A stretch of DNA of 64,000 bases from Pseudovibrio brasiliensis (GCF_018282095.1 NZ_CP074126.1:4772771-4836770), one strand, 5' to 3'. Counted from the first letter of the stretch, positions 1 through 9,001 are shown. The notes: a model not told the origin generated them from the letters alone. Program-made: numbers and translations.

Positions 1-113
1 ACTTTCTTGAGTACGTCCACCGGGCTCTTCGCCTCTTGCGCACCAGCAGAACCCGAGGCCACTACAAATACCAGCAGAGCGCATAACGCCTTAAAATAAC
101 TAAGCAATTGCAT
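1..113 (-). CDS. Secreted protein, N-terminal fragment
   Basis: This is the start of a gene that runs off the left edge of the window; about 37 codons are visible. The reading begins MQLLSYFKALCALLVF and continues through a hydrophobic stretch to SAGAQEAKS, a typical Sec signal peptide with a likely signal-peptidase cut after GAQ or SAGA. GGAG abuts the ATG directly, which is too close. The TTG two codons later (position 107) has better spacing and may be the true start. The mature protein is not visible, so no function can be given. Confidence 0.6.
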   Translation of the reverse strand, partial: MQLLSYFKALCALLVFVVASGSAGAQEAKSPVDVLKK

Positions 114-332
114 CTCCAGAATATCTACTCGAAGTATATGCATCCTAGGCACATAAAAACTAACATTACCTTAGGTGAAGAAGCGGCCGGTCACGTCAAA
201 ACAGCTCCTCGTGTGCTCTCAAAGACCCTGCCGGTAACCAACAAATAAAGTTGAAGAGAACCACGCTAGTATTCGCGCCCCTTAAAACTTATAATTGCAC
301 GAATTAATTAGTGTATTTGTGGGCGGGATTAC

Positions 333-1379
333 ATGGCGGCGCATCAAACCTCCAGTCGAGTGGATTGGGTCGACTACGCGAAAGGCTTCTGCATCTTTCT
401 CGTGGTGATGATGCATTCAACCTTAGGGGTTGGCAGCGCCATCGGCGAAATGGGGTTCATGGGCGACATTGTTGCCTTTGCTAAGCCCTTCCGTATGCCG
501 GACTTTTTCATGATCTCCGGCCTCTTCCTCGCGCTGACGCTAGACCGGGACTGGCGCCTGTATCTTGACCGTAAAGTGGTCCACTTCTTCTACTTCTACA
601 TCCTCTGGCTCACCATCCAGTTTGGCATGAAGGCGCCCTCGTTCGCTGCCGAGTTTGGTTGGGATGGGGTGTTGATGCACTACGCCCTCGCCTTCGTGCA
701 ACCCTTCGGAACCCTCTGGTTCATCTACGCTCTGCCGGTCTTCTTCGTCATCACCAAGCTGCTGCATTCGCTGAAAGTGCCTTGGCAGGTAACCATGCTG
801 GTCGCTGCGGGCCTTCAGATCAGTCAGGTACACACGGGTTCCGTGCTGATTGACGAAACCGCCTCCCGCTTCGTGTTCTTTTTCGCAGGCTATGTGTTCG
901 CGCAAAAGATCTTCGTGATTGCTGATTGGGTGCGCGAAAACACCATGAAAGGCCTGGCCTTTGTCTTCGTCTGGGCTGTGGTCAATGGCCTCTTCGTCGG
1001 CTATGGCTACGCCGACCTACCCTTCGCCTCACTGGCGCTCGGCGGGCTGGGCGCATTAGCGGTGATCACCGTCTCTGCGCTGCTGTCCAAAGTTAAGGCG
1101 CTGGACCTGCTCCGTTACATGGGCAAGAACTCCATCGTGATCTACCTGTCCTTCTTCTTCCCGATGGCTGTGTCCCGCACCATCCTGTTGAAGCTGGACA
1201 TCATTGAAGACGCTGGCCTGATCTCGCTGATCGTCACCTGCACAGCGACCATTGCACCAATGATCCTGTTCTGGCTGATCAACAAACTCGGCTACGGCCA
1301 GTTCCTGTTCAAACGACCAGCATGGGCCTACATCGCAGAAATGCCACGTGCCAAAAGCCCTGCACCCTCACCAACCTAA
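333..1379 (+). CDS. Membrane acyltransferase, acyltransferase-3 family
   Basis: A 348-residue integral membrane protein of the acyltransferase-3 (OpgC/OafA/NolL-like) family. Such enzymes move acetyl, succinyl or other acyl groups onto periplasmic or cell-surface sugars. The N-terminus has the family layout: a short cytoplasmic lead, then WVDYAKGFCIFLVVMMHS, where the first helix ends in the conserved His, followed by about ten hydrophobic helices. The C-terminus is short and basic. The gene stands alone with a TATAAT-like -10 about 40 bases upstream and a hairpin terminator downstream. The acceptor cannot be inferred because no polysaccharide genes flank it. Confidence 0.85.
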   Translation: MAAHQTSSRVDWVDYAKGFCIFLVVMMHSTLGVGSAIGEMGFMGDIVAFAKPFRMPDFFMISGLFLALTLDRDWRLYLDRKVVHFFYFYILWLTIQFGMKAPSFAAEFGWDGVLMHYALAFVQPFGTLWFIYALPVFFVITKLLHSLKVPWQVTMLVAAGLQISQVHTGSVLIDETASRFVFFFAGYVFAQKIFVIADWVRENTMKGLAFVFVWAVVNGLFVGYGYADLPFASLALGGLGALAVITVSALLSKVKALDLLRYMGKNSIVIYLSFFFPMAVSRTILLKLDIIEDAGLISLIVTCTATIAPMILFWLINKLGYGQFLFKRPAWAYIAEMPRAKSPAPSPT

Positions 1380-1405
1380 GCGCACTGCTAAATGCTGATT
1401 TTGTG

Positions 1406-1440
1406 AGCCCTCGAAGCATCTGCTGTCGGGGGCTTTTTCT
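1406..1440 (+). terminator. Rho-independent terminator of the acyltransferase gene
   Basis: A 9-bp stem (AGCCCTCGA pairing with TCGGGGGCT, one G-U pair) with an 11-base loop is followed by TTTTT. It lies 26 bases after the stop codon. Confidence 0.75.
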
Positions 1441-1555
1441 ATCAAGCCACAGCACGGCCAATTTTAGCGGTTGGGTTCAGAAGGTTTTTCCGGTCTTTGC
1501 TTAGTGTTTCCCGTGAAACAGCTATTCGCGTGACAAGATCAGGGAAGACATATCC

Positions 1556-2332
1556 ATGAAACTCGGGGCTCTCAGGGTTCTGCCGCTACTTCTCATTTTG
1601 ATCGCCATCGGCTGGCTGGAGTTGCGCCCCTTCCCGGCTGTCGCGCAAAAAGAGGACAAAGCCCGGCAAATCCTCCACGAGACCATCGAGAAGTTTCAGG
1701 ACATCAAGCAGATGACGTTCACGGTCTATGCCAGTGAAGAACGCATCTTCAAAGACATGGTGCCGCTCAACTTCGTCTTCGAATATACAGTCAACATCCT
1801 TGGTCAGGGCGATCTCAAAATTGACCTTCCGCGCCCGAACGGCGTCAGCGAAATCTACCTTGATGACGGCATCATCACCTACTTCGACAAAACCCGGAAC
1901 ATCTACACCCAGGGCGACTTCAACGGCACCGCCTCAGAGCTGATAGAAGTCCTGCGTAATGACTTCCAGCTCACCCTGCCCGGGATTGATCTGGTCAACC
2001 CGGAGCTGGATAAGATGGTCGATGAGCTGACAACTCGCTCCGTCTATGTAGGCCGCGAAGTTCTGCCCGAAGGCGTCGCCCATCATCTCGCCTTCTTTAA
2101 CGACGAAGTAGATTGGCAACTATGGATCTACGAAGACACCGGTCTGCCCGGCTATCTCATTATCACCTATAAGGAAATCGGCGGTCTACCTCAAACGCAC
2201 CTGTCATATCGGGGATGGAACCTTGATCCTCAGTTGCAGCCGGAAGACTTCAGATTCCAGGCACCAGAGGATGCGGAACGCTTCAGCCTGCCCGCCCTTT
2301 CAGCAGTAGAAAACGGAGGGAACTCAAGATGA
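1556..2332 (+). CDS. DUF2092 family periplasmic protein (LolA-like fold)
   Basis: 258 residues. An N-terminal hydrophobic segment (about residues 6-24, LPLLLILIAIGWL) ending near AVAQ looks like a signal peptide or anchor. The mature part resembles DUF2092 proteins, predicted periplasmic beta-rich proteins related in fold to the lipoprotein carrier LolA, with segments such as QILHETIEKFQDIKQMTF and the later YLDDGIITYFDK. The function of the family is not established. The stop codon overlaps the start of the next gene (ATGA), so the two are probably translated together. Confidence 0.7.
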   Translation: MKLGALRVLPLLLILIAIGWLELRPFPAVAQKEDKARQILHETIEKFQDIKQMTFTVYASEERIFKDMVPLNFVFEYTVNILGQGDLKIDLPRPNGVSEIYLDDGIITYFDKTRNIYTQGDFNGTASELIEVLRNDFQLTLPGIDLVNPELDKMVDELTTRSVYVGREVLPEGVAHHLAFFNDEVDWQLWIYEDTGLPGYLIITYKEIGGLPQTHLSYRGWNLDPQLQPEDFRFQAPEDAERFSLPALSAVENGGNSR

Positions 2333-2808
2333 GTTGCTCCACCATCCACCTCTTCGGTCACGCCACCAGAACACTGGCAACACTGGCCCTCCTCTCCGGC
2401 TTCAGTTTCTCTGCAGCTCAGGCACAGGAAACCCCACCATCACCCAAACAGGCCACGCCTGCTGAGGTCGTTGAGTGTGAGGAAGACTTCATGAAGCGTG
2501 AGGGCAAGACGGATCTGGGGACCTCCCAATACCGCGAAAAGATCCGCGATCTTTGCAACAAATCCGTCCTCGGTGCGCAAAAATCTGAGAGTGGCAACGA
2601 ACCTGCCACCAACGACTACTACTTCAGCGGCGACAACAGCGGCTTTGTCTATGACCTCAGTGATGAATGCCAGCAAGTGCGCATTCAGGATGAGCTCATC
2701 TTCATCTGCCCGGAAGGCAAATACAAACCCACCATCCGCAACAACCGCACCGGCTTCATGCCCTACACCGAGCCTACCGAACCCATCCGCCCTGGCGAAA
2801 AGCCATGA
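2329..2808 (+). CDS. Small secreted hypothetical protein, coupled to DUF2092 gene
   Basis: 159 residues beginning with a clear signal peptide; the cut is probably after SAAQA at about residue 32. The mature protein is hydrophilic and rich in Pro, Glu and Asn, with four Cys residues (VVECEED, DLCNKS, DECQQV, FICPEG) that could form disulfides in the periplasm. The start overlaps the preceding stop by four bases, which points to translational coupling and a shared role with the DUF2092 protein. I do not recognise the family. Confidence 0.75.
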   Translation: MSCSTIHLFGHATRTLATLALLSGFSFSAAQAQETPPSPKQATPAEVVECEEDFMKREGKTDLGTSQYREKIRDLCNKSVLGAQKSESGNEPATNDYYFSGDNSGFVYDLSDECQQVRIQDELIFICPEGKYKPTIRNNRTGFMPYTEPTEPIRPGEKP

Positions 2809-2903
2809 GGAAAATCTCGGTTTAGCGCCCTGTTCGCTCGCGGCACTTGGCAGCCTGCCTCATGACCCAACTACAGGGTTGCCCTATCGACTGGTTTGGA
2901 CTT

Positions 2904-3674
2904 CTACGCCTGACAGAATGCTTTTCGCGTAGCCTTCAACATCATTCGTCGGGGCAAAATTGCTGATAAAATCAACAGCATACGTTCTGTAGGCGTCGTA
3001 ATCGTAAGACGGTGTGGAGGCTTGACTAACATGCAAGCACGAACGACTAAATTCGCAAATCGCTCCGGGTCATTTCCGCTTTCTTCGCTTCTCGCCATAC
3101 TGTTAATTGCACGTGTTGTGGAAGGTTCGTAAGGGTCGTTGTCGGATGGGCTTCGCCTTCTCGCTGCACCAAAATCAGTTCGATGATCTCCCGGTTCCAC
3201 CAGCATAACGTGGAGCCCGAAAGGGGCGACCTCCATTGATAAGGCCGCCGCATAGTTCGCAATCGCAGCTTTCGATGCGCTGTAAAGTGCTTGAAAAGGG
3301 ATTGGGAGCCGTGATGCAATAGAGCCAATAATCACAATCGTTCCTGATCGCCTTTTTCGCATATCAGGAAGAAAGGCGCGTACCATTCTATCAACGCCGA
3401 GTAGGTTGGTATCGATCTGTCGAGCGGCCTCGGAAGCAGCTGTCATTTCGATAGGTCCAGCGATGCCAGAACCCGCATTCAATATCAAACAGTCGGGGAC
3501 AAGGTTGATGCGGTTGCGAAGCGCAATCACAGAATCTTCGTCGCACACATCAAGTTCTTCTAGGGTGCCTCCTTGGCGAGATGTACCAATCGCTTGCCAT
3601 CCGTTTACTGTAAAAGCTTTTAACATTGCGGCACCCAGCCCTTTGGAGGCACCGGAAATTAAAACAGAATTCAT
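2904..3674 (-). CDS. Short-chain dehydrogenase/reductase (SDR family)
   Basis: 256 residues from the ATG at 3674, preceded by GGAG eight bases upstream; an upstream in-frame start at 3716 lies inside the operator and is unlikely. The cofactor motif SGASKGLGAAM opens the Rossmann fold, the NAG motif appears as LILNAGSG, and the catalytic Ser with YSASK is present (about residues 130-150). This is a classical NAD(P)-dependent SDR; the substrate is unknown. It is transcribed away from a TetR-family gene, and two copies of a palindromic operator lie between them. It is therefore very likely the repressor's target. Confidence 0.88.
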   Translation of the reverse strand: MNSVLISGASKGLGAAMLKAFTVNGWQAIGTSRQGGTLEELDVCDEDSVIALRNRINLVPDCLILNAGSGIAGPIEMTAASEAARQIDTNLLGVDRMVRAFLPDMRKRRSGTIVIIGSIASRLPIPFQALYSASKAAIANYAAALSMEVAPFGLHVMLVEPGDHRTDFGAARRRSPSDNDPYEPSTTRAINSMARSEESGNDPERFANLVVRACMLVKPPHRLTITTPTERMLLILSAILPRRMMLKATRKAFCQA

Positions 3675-3697
3675 GAGCAATTCTCCAGACTTCAAAT

Positions 3698-3716
3698 ATG
3701 TTATCAATGGTAACAT
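3698..3716. promoter_or_regulatory. Operator copy 1 for the SDR/TetR pair
   Basis: A 19-bp near-perfect palindrome with arms ATGTTA and TAACAT around a central tCAATGg. The core GTTATCAATGGTAAC recurs exactly at 3745-3759 with centres 45 bp apart. The position, between divergent SDR and TetR genes, fits a TetR-family binding site. Confidence 0.75.
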
Positions 3717-3744
3717 TGGTTGAGGCTATTTGGTCAAGTGGAAA

Positions 3745-3759
3745 GTTATCAATGGTAAC
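3745..3759. promoter_or_regulatory. Operator copy 2, overlapping the TetR start codon
   Basis: An exact second copy of the 15-bp core found at 3700-3714. The likely ATG of the TetR gene (3752) lies within it, so binding would block the repressor's own expression. Confidence 0.7.
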
Positions 3760-4363
3760 ATCGAGGCAAGAAAAACAAACTCCGGGCGCATCTGAGTATC
3801 ATCACGGACGATTGCGTGAGGCGCTTCTGGATGCTGTCGAAGCTCAGTTGCCTGAAAAAGGGCCTGAGGGGGTGAGCTTGCGGGCTGCAGCCAAAAATGC
3901 AGGTGTCTCCTCTGCTGCGGCTTTCAGGCACTTTAAAGACAAGCGAGCTGTGATGACGGCCGTTGCTGTCCGCGCCCATCGTGGAATGGCGGATCATATG
4001 GAAACCGCAGCCACTGAAGCGCGCAGTGCGGGGCTCTCGGTATTTTCCGCTAAGGGGCGGGCCTATCTGGACTTTGCTCTTTCAGAGCCTGCCAAGTTCA
4101 AAACAATGTTCCGTACGGCATTGTTGGATGAGACCGATGTCGATTTAGTCGAAGCAGAGGCACGCATGACGCGTCTATTGCTTAACGACGCTGGTGAAGA
4201 TGAAAAACACACTGAAATCCCAGCTAAATCCCTGCTTGCGTGGGGAGCCGTGCATGGCCTAGCAATGCTCTCGATTGAAGGTGGGCTACCAAACACAGCC
4301 ACAAAGGATAGTCGCTCAGCAATTCTGGAAGCATTAGAGCTGTTAGAACCACAGGATGAGTGA
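3752..4363 (+). CDS. TetR family regulator with WHG-type C-terminal domain
   Basis: 203 residues from the ATG at 3752. In-frame starts at 3698 and 3707 would place the operator inside the coding region. The N-terminal helix-turn-helix is clear (YHHGRLREALLDAV through AGVSSAAAFRHFKDKRAV). The C-terminal part, with the segment LLAWGAVHGLAMLSIEGG, matches the TetR_C/WHG ligand-binding type. It probably represses itself and the divergent SDR gene through the two palindromes in the shared promoter region. The ligand is unknown. Confidence 0.88.
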   Translation: MVTSRQEKQTPGASEYHHGRLREALLDAVEAQLPEKGPEGVSLRAAAKNAGVSSAAAFRHFKDKRAVMTAVAVRAHRGMADHMETAATEARSAGLSVFSAKGRAYLDFALSEPAKFKTMFRTALLDETDVDLVEAEARMTRLLLNDAGEDEKHTEIPAKSLLAWGAVHGLAMLSIEGGLPNTATKDSRSAILEALELLEPQDE

Positions 4364-4450
4364 GAGTAACTTCATTTTTGTGAGGTGGAAGTTGTGAGCC
4401 AGGTTGCCAGAGGCCGGTCCAACCCCACCCTCCGTTAAAACATCATTGAA

Positions 4451-4470
4451 AAAGGGTTAATAGCCCTTTC
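4451..4470. terminator. Short hairpin upstream of polA, possible weak terminator
   Basis: AAAGGG and CCCTTT form a 6-bp stem with a 7-base loop, followed by CTTTG. It sits between the TetR gene and polA. The stem is AT-rich and the U tract poor, so termination is uncertain. Confidence 0.3.
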
Positions 4471-4490
4471 TTTGTGCGCAATTGACGGGC

Positions 4491-7433
4491 ATGATCCAGC
4501 CCATGTCGACACAATCCATTGCCCCAGCTCTCACAGAGAACGATCACCTCATCCTGATCGATGGCTCTACCTTCATTTTCCGCGCGTATCACGCGCTGCC
4601 GCCGCTTACTCGCAAGCCCGACGGACTGCCCGTTGGTGCGGTTTCCGGCTTCTGCAACATGCTCTGGAAAATGATGCAGGAAGGCCCGACCAAGGAAGAA
4701 GGCGACGAGCCAACACACTTCGCCGTGATTTTCGATAAGTCCGGCAAAACCTTCCGCAACGACTTCTACCCGGAATACAAGGCCCACCGCCCGCCGCCGC
4801 CAGAAGATCTGCGCCCGCAGTTTGGCCTGATCCGTCAGGCAACGCGCGCATTCGGCGTGCCTGCCATTGAGCAGCAGGGATATGAGGCCGACGATCTGAT
4901 CGCCACCTACGCCCGTCAGGCAGAGGCACAAGGCGCGCGCGTCACCATCGTCTCCGGCGATAAAGACCTGATGCAGCTTGTCACTGACAAGATCGGCATG
5001 GTCGATACTATGAAGAACAAGATCATTGGCAAGCCTGAAGTCTTTGAAAAATTCGGTGTTGGTCCGGAAAAGGTCGTCGAAGTGCAGTCGCTGGCAGGCG
5101 ATAGCGTCGATAACGTGCCAGGCGTTCCGGGCATCGGCCTGAAAACCGCCGCTCTGCTCATCAACGAGTTCGGTGATCTGGATACTCTTCTGGAACAAGC
5201 CGAAACCATCAAGCAGAAGAAGCGCCGCGAGAACCTCATTGAGTTCGCTGAGCAGGCCCGCATCTCCAAGCGCCTTGTACAGCTGGAAGAAGCCGTGCCG
5301 GTGGAAACTCCGGTCGAAGACTTCTCCGTTTGTGACGTTGACGGCGCACAGGCTGTCGGCTTCCTCAAAGCCATGGGCTTCACCAGCCTCACCAAGAAAG
5401 TGGCAGATAAAACCGGCGCCGTGCTGGAAAATATCGAAGCCGCTGATGTTGTGATCGAGGGCTGGGAAAGCACTGCAAAACCGGCAGAACAAGCTGAGGA
5501 TTCTGCGGGAGAACTTGAGGGTAAAGCATGGACCGCCGCTCCTCTGGCAGAGAAGGTTGCAGCTGAAATATCTGTGCTTCCTATAGATAATTCCGCCTAC
5601 GAAACAGTTTCCACCACTGAGCGCCTCAAAGAGTGGATAGCGCAGGCCTATGACGTGGGCTACGTGGCTGTGGACACCGAGACAGATGCCCTCAACGCCA
5701 TGGAAGCTGGCCTTGTCGGCGTCTCCCTCTCCTGCACTCCGGGCAAGGCCTGTTACATCCCGCTGGCGCACACCGATGGTGAAGCGGATCTGTTTGGCGG
5801 CAACAACCTTGTAGAGGGCCAGATCCCGCTTCAGGAAGCCATCGCCCTGCTCAAGCCAATGCTGGAAGACCCGGCTGTCCTCAAAATCGCGCAGAACATG
5901 AAGTACGACTGGCTCGTGCTCAAGCGCTACGGCGTGGAAATGGCGCCGTTTGATGACACCATGCTGCTCTCCTACGCGCTCGACGCGGGCATGGGCGGCA
6001 ATGGTATGGACGAACTCTCCCAGCGCTGGCTCAACCACACGCCAATCCCGTTTAAGGAAGTGTGCGGCTCCGGCAAATCCCAGATCTCCTTCGACAAGGT
6101 GCCGCTGGACAAAGCCACCGCCTATGCGGCGGAAGATGCGGATGTTACCCTGCGCCTCTGGAAAATCCTCAAACCACGCCTCGCTGCTGAGGAAATGACC
6201 GTGGTCTATGAGCGTCTGGAGCGCCCAATGGTGGCAACGCTGGCCAAAATGGAGCGCCGCGGCATCTCCATCGACCGTCAGATGCTCTCCCTGCTCTCCG
6301 GTGAGTTCGCGCAAGGCGCAGCTGCGCTGGAAGCTGAGATCCATGATAAAGCGGGTGAAATCTTCAACGTCGGCTCGCCAAAGCAGCTGGGTGAAATCCT
6401 GTTCGGCAAAATGGGCCTGCCGGGCGGCAAAAAAACCAAAACCGGTGCTTGGTCTACTTCGGCTTCCGTGCTGGATGATCTGGCCGCCCAAGGCCATGAG
6501 CTGCCAAGCAAAATCGTAGAGTGGCGCCAGCTGAGCAAGCTGAAATCCACCTACACCGACGCCCTGCCAAGCTTCATCAATCAGGAGACCGGCCGCGTCC
6601 ACACCTCGTTCTCTCTGGCGTCCACCTCCACGGGCCGTTTATCCTCCTCCGAGCCAAACATCCAGAACATCCCGGTGCGTACCGCTGAGGGTCGCAAAAT
6701 CCGTCAGGCGTTCATCGCTGAAAAGGGCAAGATGCTCATTTCTGCCGATTACAGCCAGATCGAACTGCGCGTGCTCGCTCACATGGCCGATATTCCGCAG
6801 CTCAAACAGGCATTTGCTGATGGGCTCGACATTCACGCCATGACAGCAAGCGAGATGTTCGGTGTACCGATTGAAGGCATGGACCCAATGGTCCGCCGCC
6901 GCGCCAAGGCGATCAACTTCGGCATCATCTACGGCATTTCCGCGTTTGGCCTCGCCAACCAGCTGGGCATCGCACGTGGAGAAGCTGGCGACTACATCAA
7001 AACGTATTTTGAGCGCTTCCCCGGCATCAAAGAGTACATGGAAGAAACCAAAAAGTTCGTCCATGCAAATGGTTACGTTGAAACCATCTTTGGCCGCCGT
7101 GCTCACTATCCGGATGTAAACACCAAAAACCCGAACATGCGCCAGTTCTACGAGCGTGCAGCCATCAACGCCCCAATTCAGGGCTCAGCGGCAGATATCA
7201 TCCGCCGCGCCATGGTGCGTATGGATGAGGTTCTGGAAACGGCAAATCTGGACGCGCAAATGCTGCTGCAGGTGCACGACGAATTGATCTTTGAACTGCC
7301 TGAGGATCAGGTGGAAGAGACCAAAAAACTCGTCATCGCCACCATGGAAAAAGCAACAGAACCCGCCCTCCAGCTCTCGGTCCCTCTCAAAGTGGAAGCC
7401 GAAGCCGCCACCAACTGGGAAGAGGCGCACTAG
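4491..7433 (+). CDS. polA: DNA polymerase I
   Basis: About 980 residues, the usual length for alphaproteobacterial Pol I, used for gap filling, Okazaki-fragment processing and repair. The N-terminal 5'-3' nuclease (about residues 15-290) shows LIDGSTFIFRAYHALPP, YEADDLIAT and SGDKDLMQL. The central 3'-5' proofreading domain keeps its acidic residues (VAVDTETDALN), so proofreading is probably intact. The polymerase part has motif A DYSQIELRVLAH, motif B RRRAKAINFGIIYG and motif C QVHDELIFE. The start is uncertain: ATG at 4491 or 4503 are both possible, and neither has a strong ribosome-binding site. Confidence 0.97.
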   Translation: MIQPMSTQSIAPALTENDHLILIDGSTFIFRAYHALPPLTRKPDGLPVGAVSGFCNMLWKMMQEGPTKEEGDEPTHFAVIFDKSGKTFRNDFYPEYKAHRPPPPEDLRPQFGLIRQATRAFGVPAIEQQGYEADDLIATYARQAEAQGARVTIVSGDKDLMQLVTDKIGMVDTMKNKIIGKPEVFEKFGVGPEKVVEVQSLAGDSVDNVPGVPGIGLKTAALLINEFGDLDTLLEQAETIKQKKRRENLIEFAEQARISKRLVQLEEAVPVETPVEDFSVCDVDGAQAVGFLKAMGFTSLTKKVADKTGAVLENIEAADVVIEGWESTAKPAEQAEDSAGELEGKAWTAAPLAEKVAAEISVLPIDNSAYETVSTTERLKEWIAQAYDVGYVAVDTETDALNAMEAGLVGVSLSCTPGKACYIPLAHTDGEADLFGGNNLVEGQIPLQEAIALLKPMLEDPAVLKIAQNMKYDWLVLKRYGVEMAPFDDTMLLSYALDAGMGGNGMDELSQRWLNHTPIPFKEVCGSGKSQISFDKVPLDKATAYAAEDADVTLRLWKILKPRLAAEEMTVVYERLERPMVATLAKMERRGISIDRQMLSLLSGEFAQGAAALEAEIHDKAGEIFNVGSPKQLGEILFGKMGLPGGKKTKTGAWSTSASVLDDLAAQGHELPSKIVEWRQLSKLKSTYTDALPSFINQETGRVHTSFSLASTSTGRLSSSEPNIQNIPVRTAEGRKIRQAFIAEKGKMLISADYSQIELRVLAHMADIPQLKQAFADGLDIHAMTASEMFGVPIEGMDPMVRRRAKAINFGIIYGISAFGLANQLGIARGEAGDYIKTYFERFPGIKEYMEETKKFVHANGYVETIFGRRAHYPDVNTKNPNMRQFYERAAINAPIQGSAADIIRRAMVRMDEVLETANLDAQMLLQVHDELIFELPEDQVEETKKLVIATMEKATEPALQLSVPLKVEAEAATNWEEAH

Positions 7434-7444
7434 CGCCTCTTTTC
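7421..7444 (+). terminator. Terminator overlapping the polA stop codon
   Basis: A perfect 8-bp stem (AGAGGCGC pairing with GCGCCTCT) with a 4-base loop is followed by TTTCC. The polA stop codon lies in the loop. Confidence 0.65.
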
Positions 7445-7514
7445 CTTCGGGCAAGGCAGTTAGCCCCTGCGATCAGTGAGCCCCGGGTCAACAAACCACC
7501 ACCCCGGGCCTCTC

Positions 7515-8345
7515 TTATTTAGGGACTGCCTTATAAACCGCAGGCTTCAACGAAACGCCCTGCTCCAATGGAGACCTCAATTCAAAGAACGACGGTCCCT
7601 CTGAGAAGTTATAGACCCGCACAAGCACAAAACGCTCTGGCTCATCCTTGGAGAACCTCAACTCATTCTCAGAAAGGTAAAATGGCGTTTCACGGTTGCC
7701 ATTCGTGGTTTTCACCTCAATAAGTCGTTCAGACCCATCGAGCTCGTAAGACCGGATGTCATAACCCAGCCCATCGCCTTCTTCTTGAGAAACCCAACAG
7801 ACCTTTTCCGCTAAATCTGGCCTGCCAGCTGCCTTAAGCCGTCGCTTTTCAAGCTGAAACACATAGGCCTCACCTTGCTGACCAAGCTCCCGATTACTCG
7901 CATCCCGCTCCGCATAATCCAACTTCTGCGCCCGGCGAACCGTACTTCGAGGTTTTGTCAGTTCAATCGTGGTAGCTCGAGATGGAGGCGGAGCAATGTA
8001 TCCCTCTACCTCTTCATCAAGCTCCAGTCGTGTTTCTGGGGCGGGCAGAAAATCAACCTGTTGCTGTGCATCTAAGTGTCGTTGAACGGTATCTTTGAGA
8101 GATTTTTGATAGTGTTTGGCTGGACTTAAACCAGTGTTCCATAAATGGCCCAGAGCTTCCAAAACAGCGCTTACGTTTTGCTGTTTTCGTCCAATAGCCT
8201 TTTCAGATCTTGGTATTGAGCGCGCAAGACTTCTCTGCCGAGCAGCTTTGTTGAAGCTTTGCCCCTGAAGTTCCAGCTTCAACATCTCAAAATAGTCAGC
8301 GACAAGAAGATCATTCTCCTCGTCGGTCCAATCGTTCGCGCCCAT
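7515..8345 (-). CDS. DUF3883 domain protein, PD-(D/E)XK nuclease-like
   Basis: 276 residues. The C-terminal half matches DUF3883, a restriction-endonuclease-like domain. The motif pattern GYDIRSYE followed by RLIEVKTT gives the D...ExK active-site layout at roughly residues 195-215. The N-terminal 70 residues (WTDEENDLLVADYFEML, then RSEKAIGRKQQNVSAVLEALG) look like a small helical DNA-binding or SANT-like module often joined to such nucleases. No methylase or other restriction-modification partner is adjacent. It is convergent with polA. A DNA-targeting role is plausible but unproven. Confidence 0.75.
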   Translation of the reverse strand: MGANDWTDEENDLLVADYFEMLKLELQGQSFNKAARQRSLARSIPRSEKAIGRKQQNVSAVLEALGHLWNTGLSPAKHYQKSLKDTVQRHLDAQQQVDFLPAPETRLELDEEVEGYIAPPPSRATTIELTKPRSTVRRAQKLDYAERDASNRELGQQGEAYVFQLEKRRLKAAGRPDLAEKVCWVSQEEGDGLGYDIRSYELDGSERLIEVKTTNGNRETPFYLSENELRFSKDEPERFVLVRVYNFSEGPSFFELRSPLEQGVSLKPAVYKAVPK

Positions 8346-8420
8346 AAAAAACTCAAATCAAACAATGTTTGAACCGAGATTATCATGTTCAATCTGCAAC
8401 TTTAAGTGGGCTTTGTCGCG

Positions 8421-8945
8421 CTATCTCTCATCCCGCACATACAGCTGATGCGGAAGCTCGTCTTCGATGAAATTCTTGAGGTAACGAAAGCCAGCACGTT
8501 GGGAACAGCGGATGGCGGAGGTGTTTTCTGGTCTGTGGCCAACGCAGAACAGCCTGTCTTTGGAGCTGACGAGCGGTATCACATAATCAATCGCTGCAGT
8601 CAGCATGGCAGGCCCCAGTCGTTGGCCGAGAACGGCAGGATCGCCGATGTAGTAATCAAAGCTAACTCCAGCAGTCAGGCCGATTGTACCGCGACCGTAA
8701 TCAGGAAAGCTTTGGTTGAGATACCATTGCAGATAACCAAAAGGAGCGCCCTCTTGCTCTGCAATCAAGCAATGGGTTGGGTGGTCACTGGAAACGCGGC
8801 AGGCATAGCGCTCTGTCACTTGTTCAAGTGTGCTCGGTTCACGCTCATAAAAGGGCCGCAGATGGGGCTGGTTGAGCCATCCATGCAGCAAAGGCATATC
8901 CGAAACAGCAAGCGATCTAACAGTGATGCTCTGCACCTCGCTCAT
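8421..8945 (-). CDS. GNAT acetyltransferase, AAC(6')-Ib/IucB-like
   Basis: 174 residues of the acetyltransferase type that includes aminoglycoside 6'-N-acetyltransferase AAC(6')-Ib and siderophore acetylases. Visible features are WLNQPHLRPFYER near the N-terminus, PFGYLQWY in the core strand, and the acetyl-CoA region FDYYIGDPAVLGQRLGPAML followed by NTSAIRCSQRAGF. The family often acts on amino groups of aminoglycosides or hydroxylamines. The actual substrate cannot be told from sequence, and resistance should not be assumed. Confidence 0.8.
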   Translation of the reverse strand: MSEVQSITVRSLAVSDMPLLHGWLNQPHLRPFYEREPSTLEQVTERYACRVSSDHPTHCLIAEQEGAPFGYLQWYLNQSFPDYGRGTIGLTAGVSFDYYIGDPAVLGQRLGPAMLTAAIDYVIPLVSSKDRLFCVGHRPENTSAIRCSQRAGFRYLKNFIEDELPHQLYVRDER

Positions 8946-8964
8946 CCCAAAAGCCTCCGTTTTC

Positions 8965-9001
8965 CAAACAAAACAAACCCCGCCATGAAAGACGGGGTTT
9001 G
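8965..9001 (-). terminator. Terminator of the M2 peptidase gene
   Basis: Read on the minus strand, CAAACCCCG and CGGGGTTTG form a 9-bp stem with a 10-base loop, followed by TTTTGTTT. It lies between the peptidase stop and the GNAT start. Confidence 0.8.

Noticed and set aside
4443..6602. A 719-residue open frame antisense to polA
   Set aside because: It lies wholly opposite a conserved polymerase gene, has low-complexity His/Gln/Phe-rich translation with no family features, and comes from codon bias of polA.
8421..8945. Aminoglycoside-resistance gene
   Set aside because: The protein is only of the same broad acetyltransferase type as AAC(6')-Ib; substrate residues cannot be judged and no mobile context is seen.
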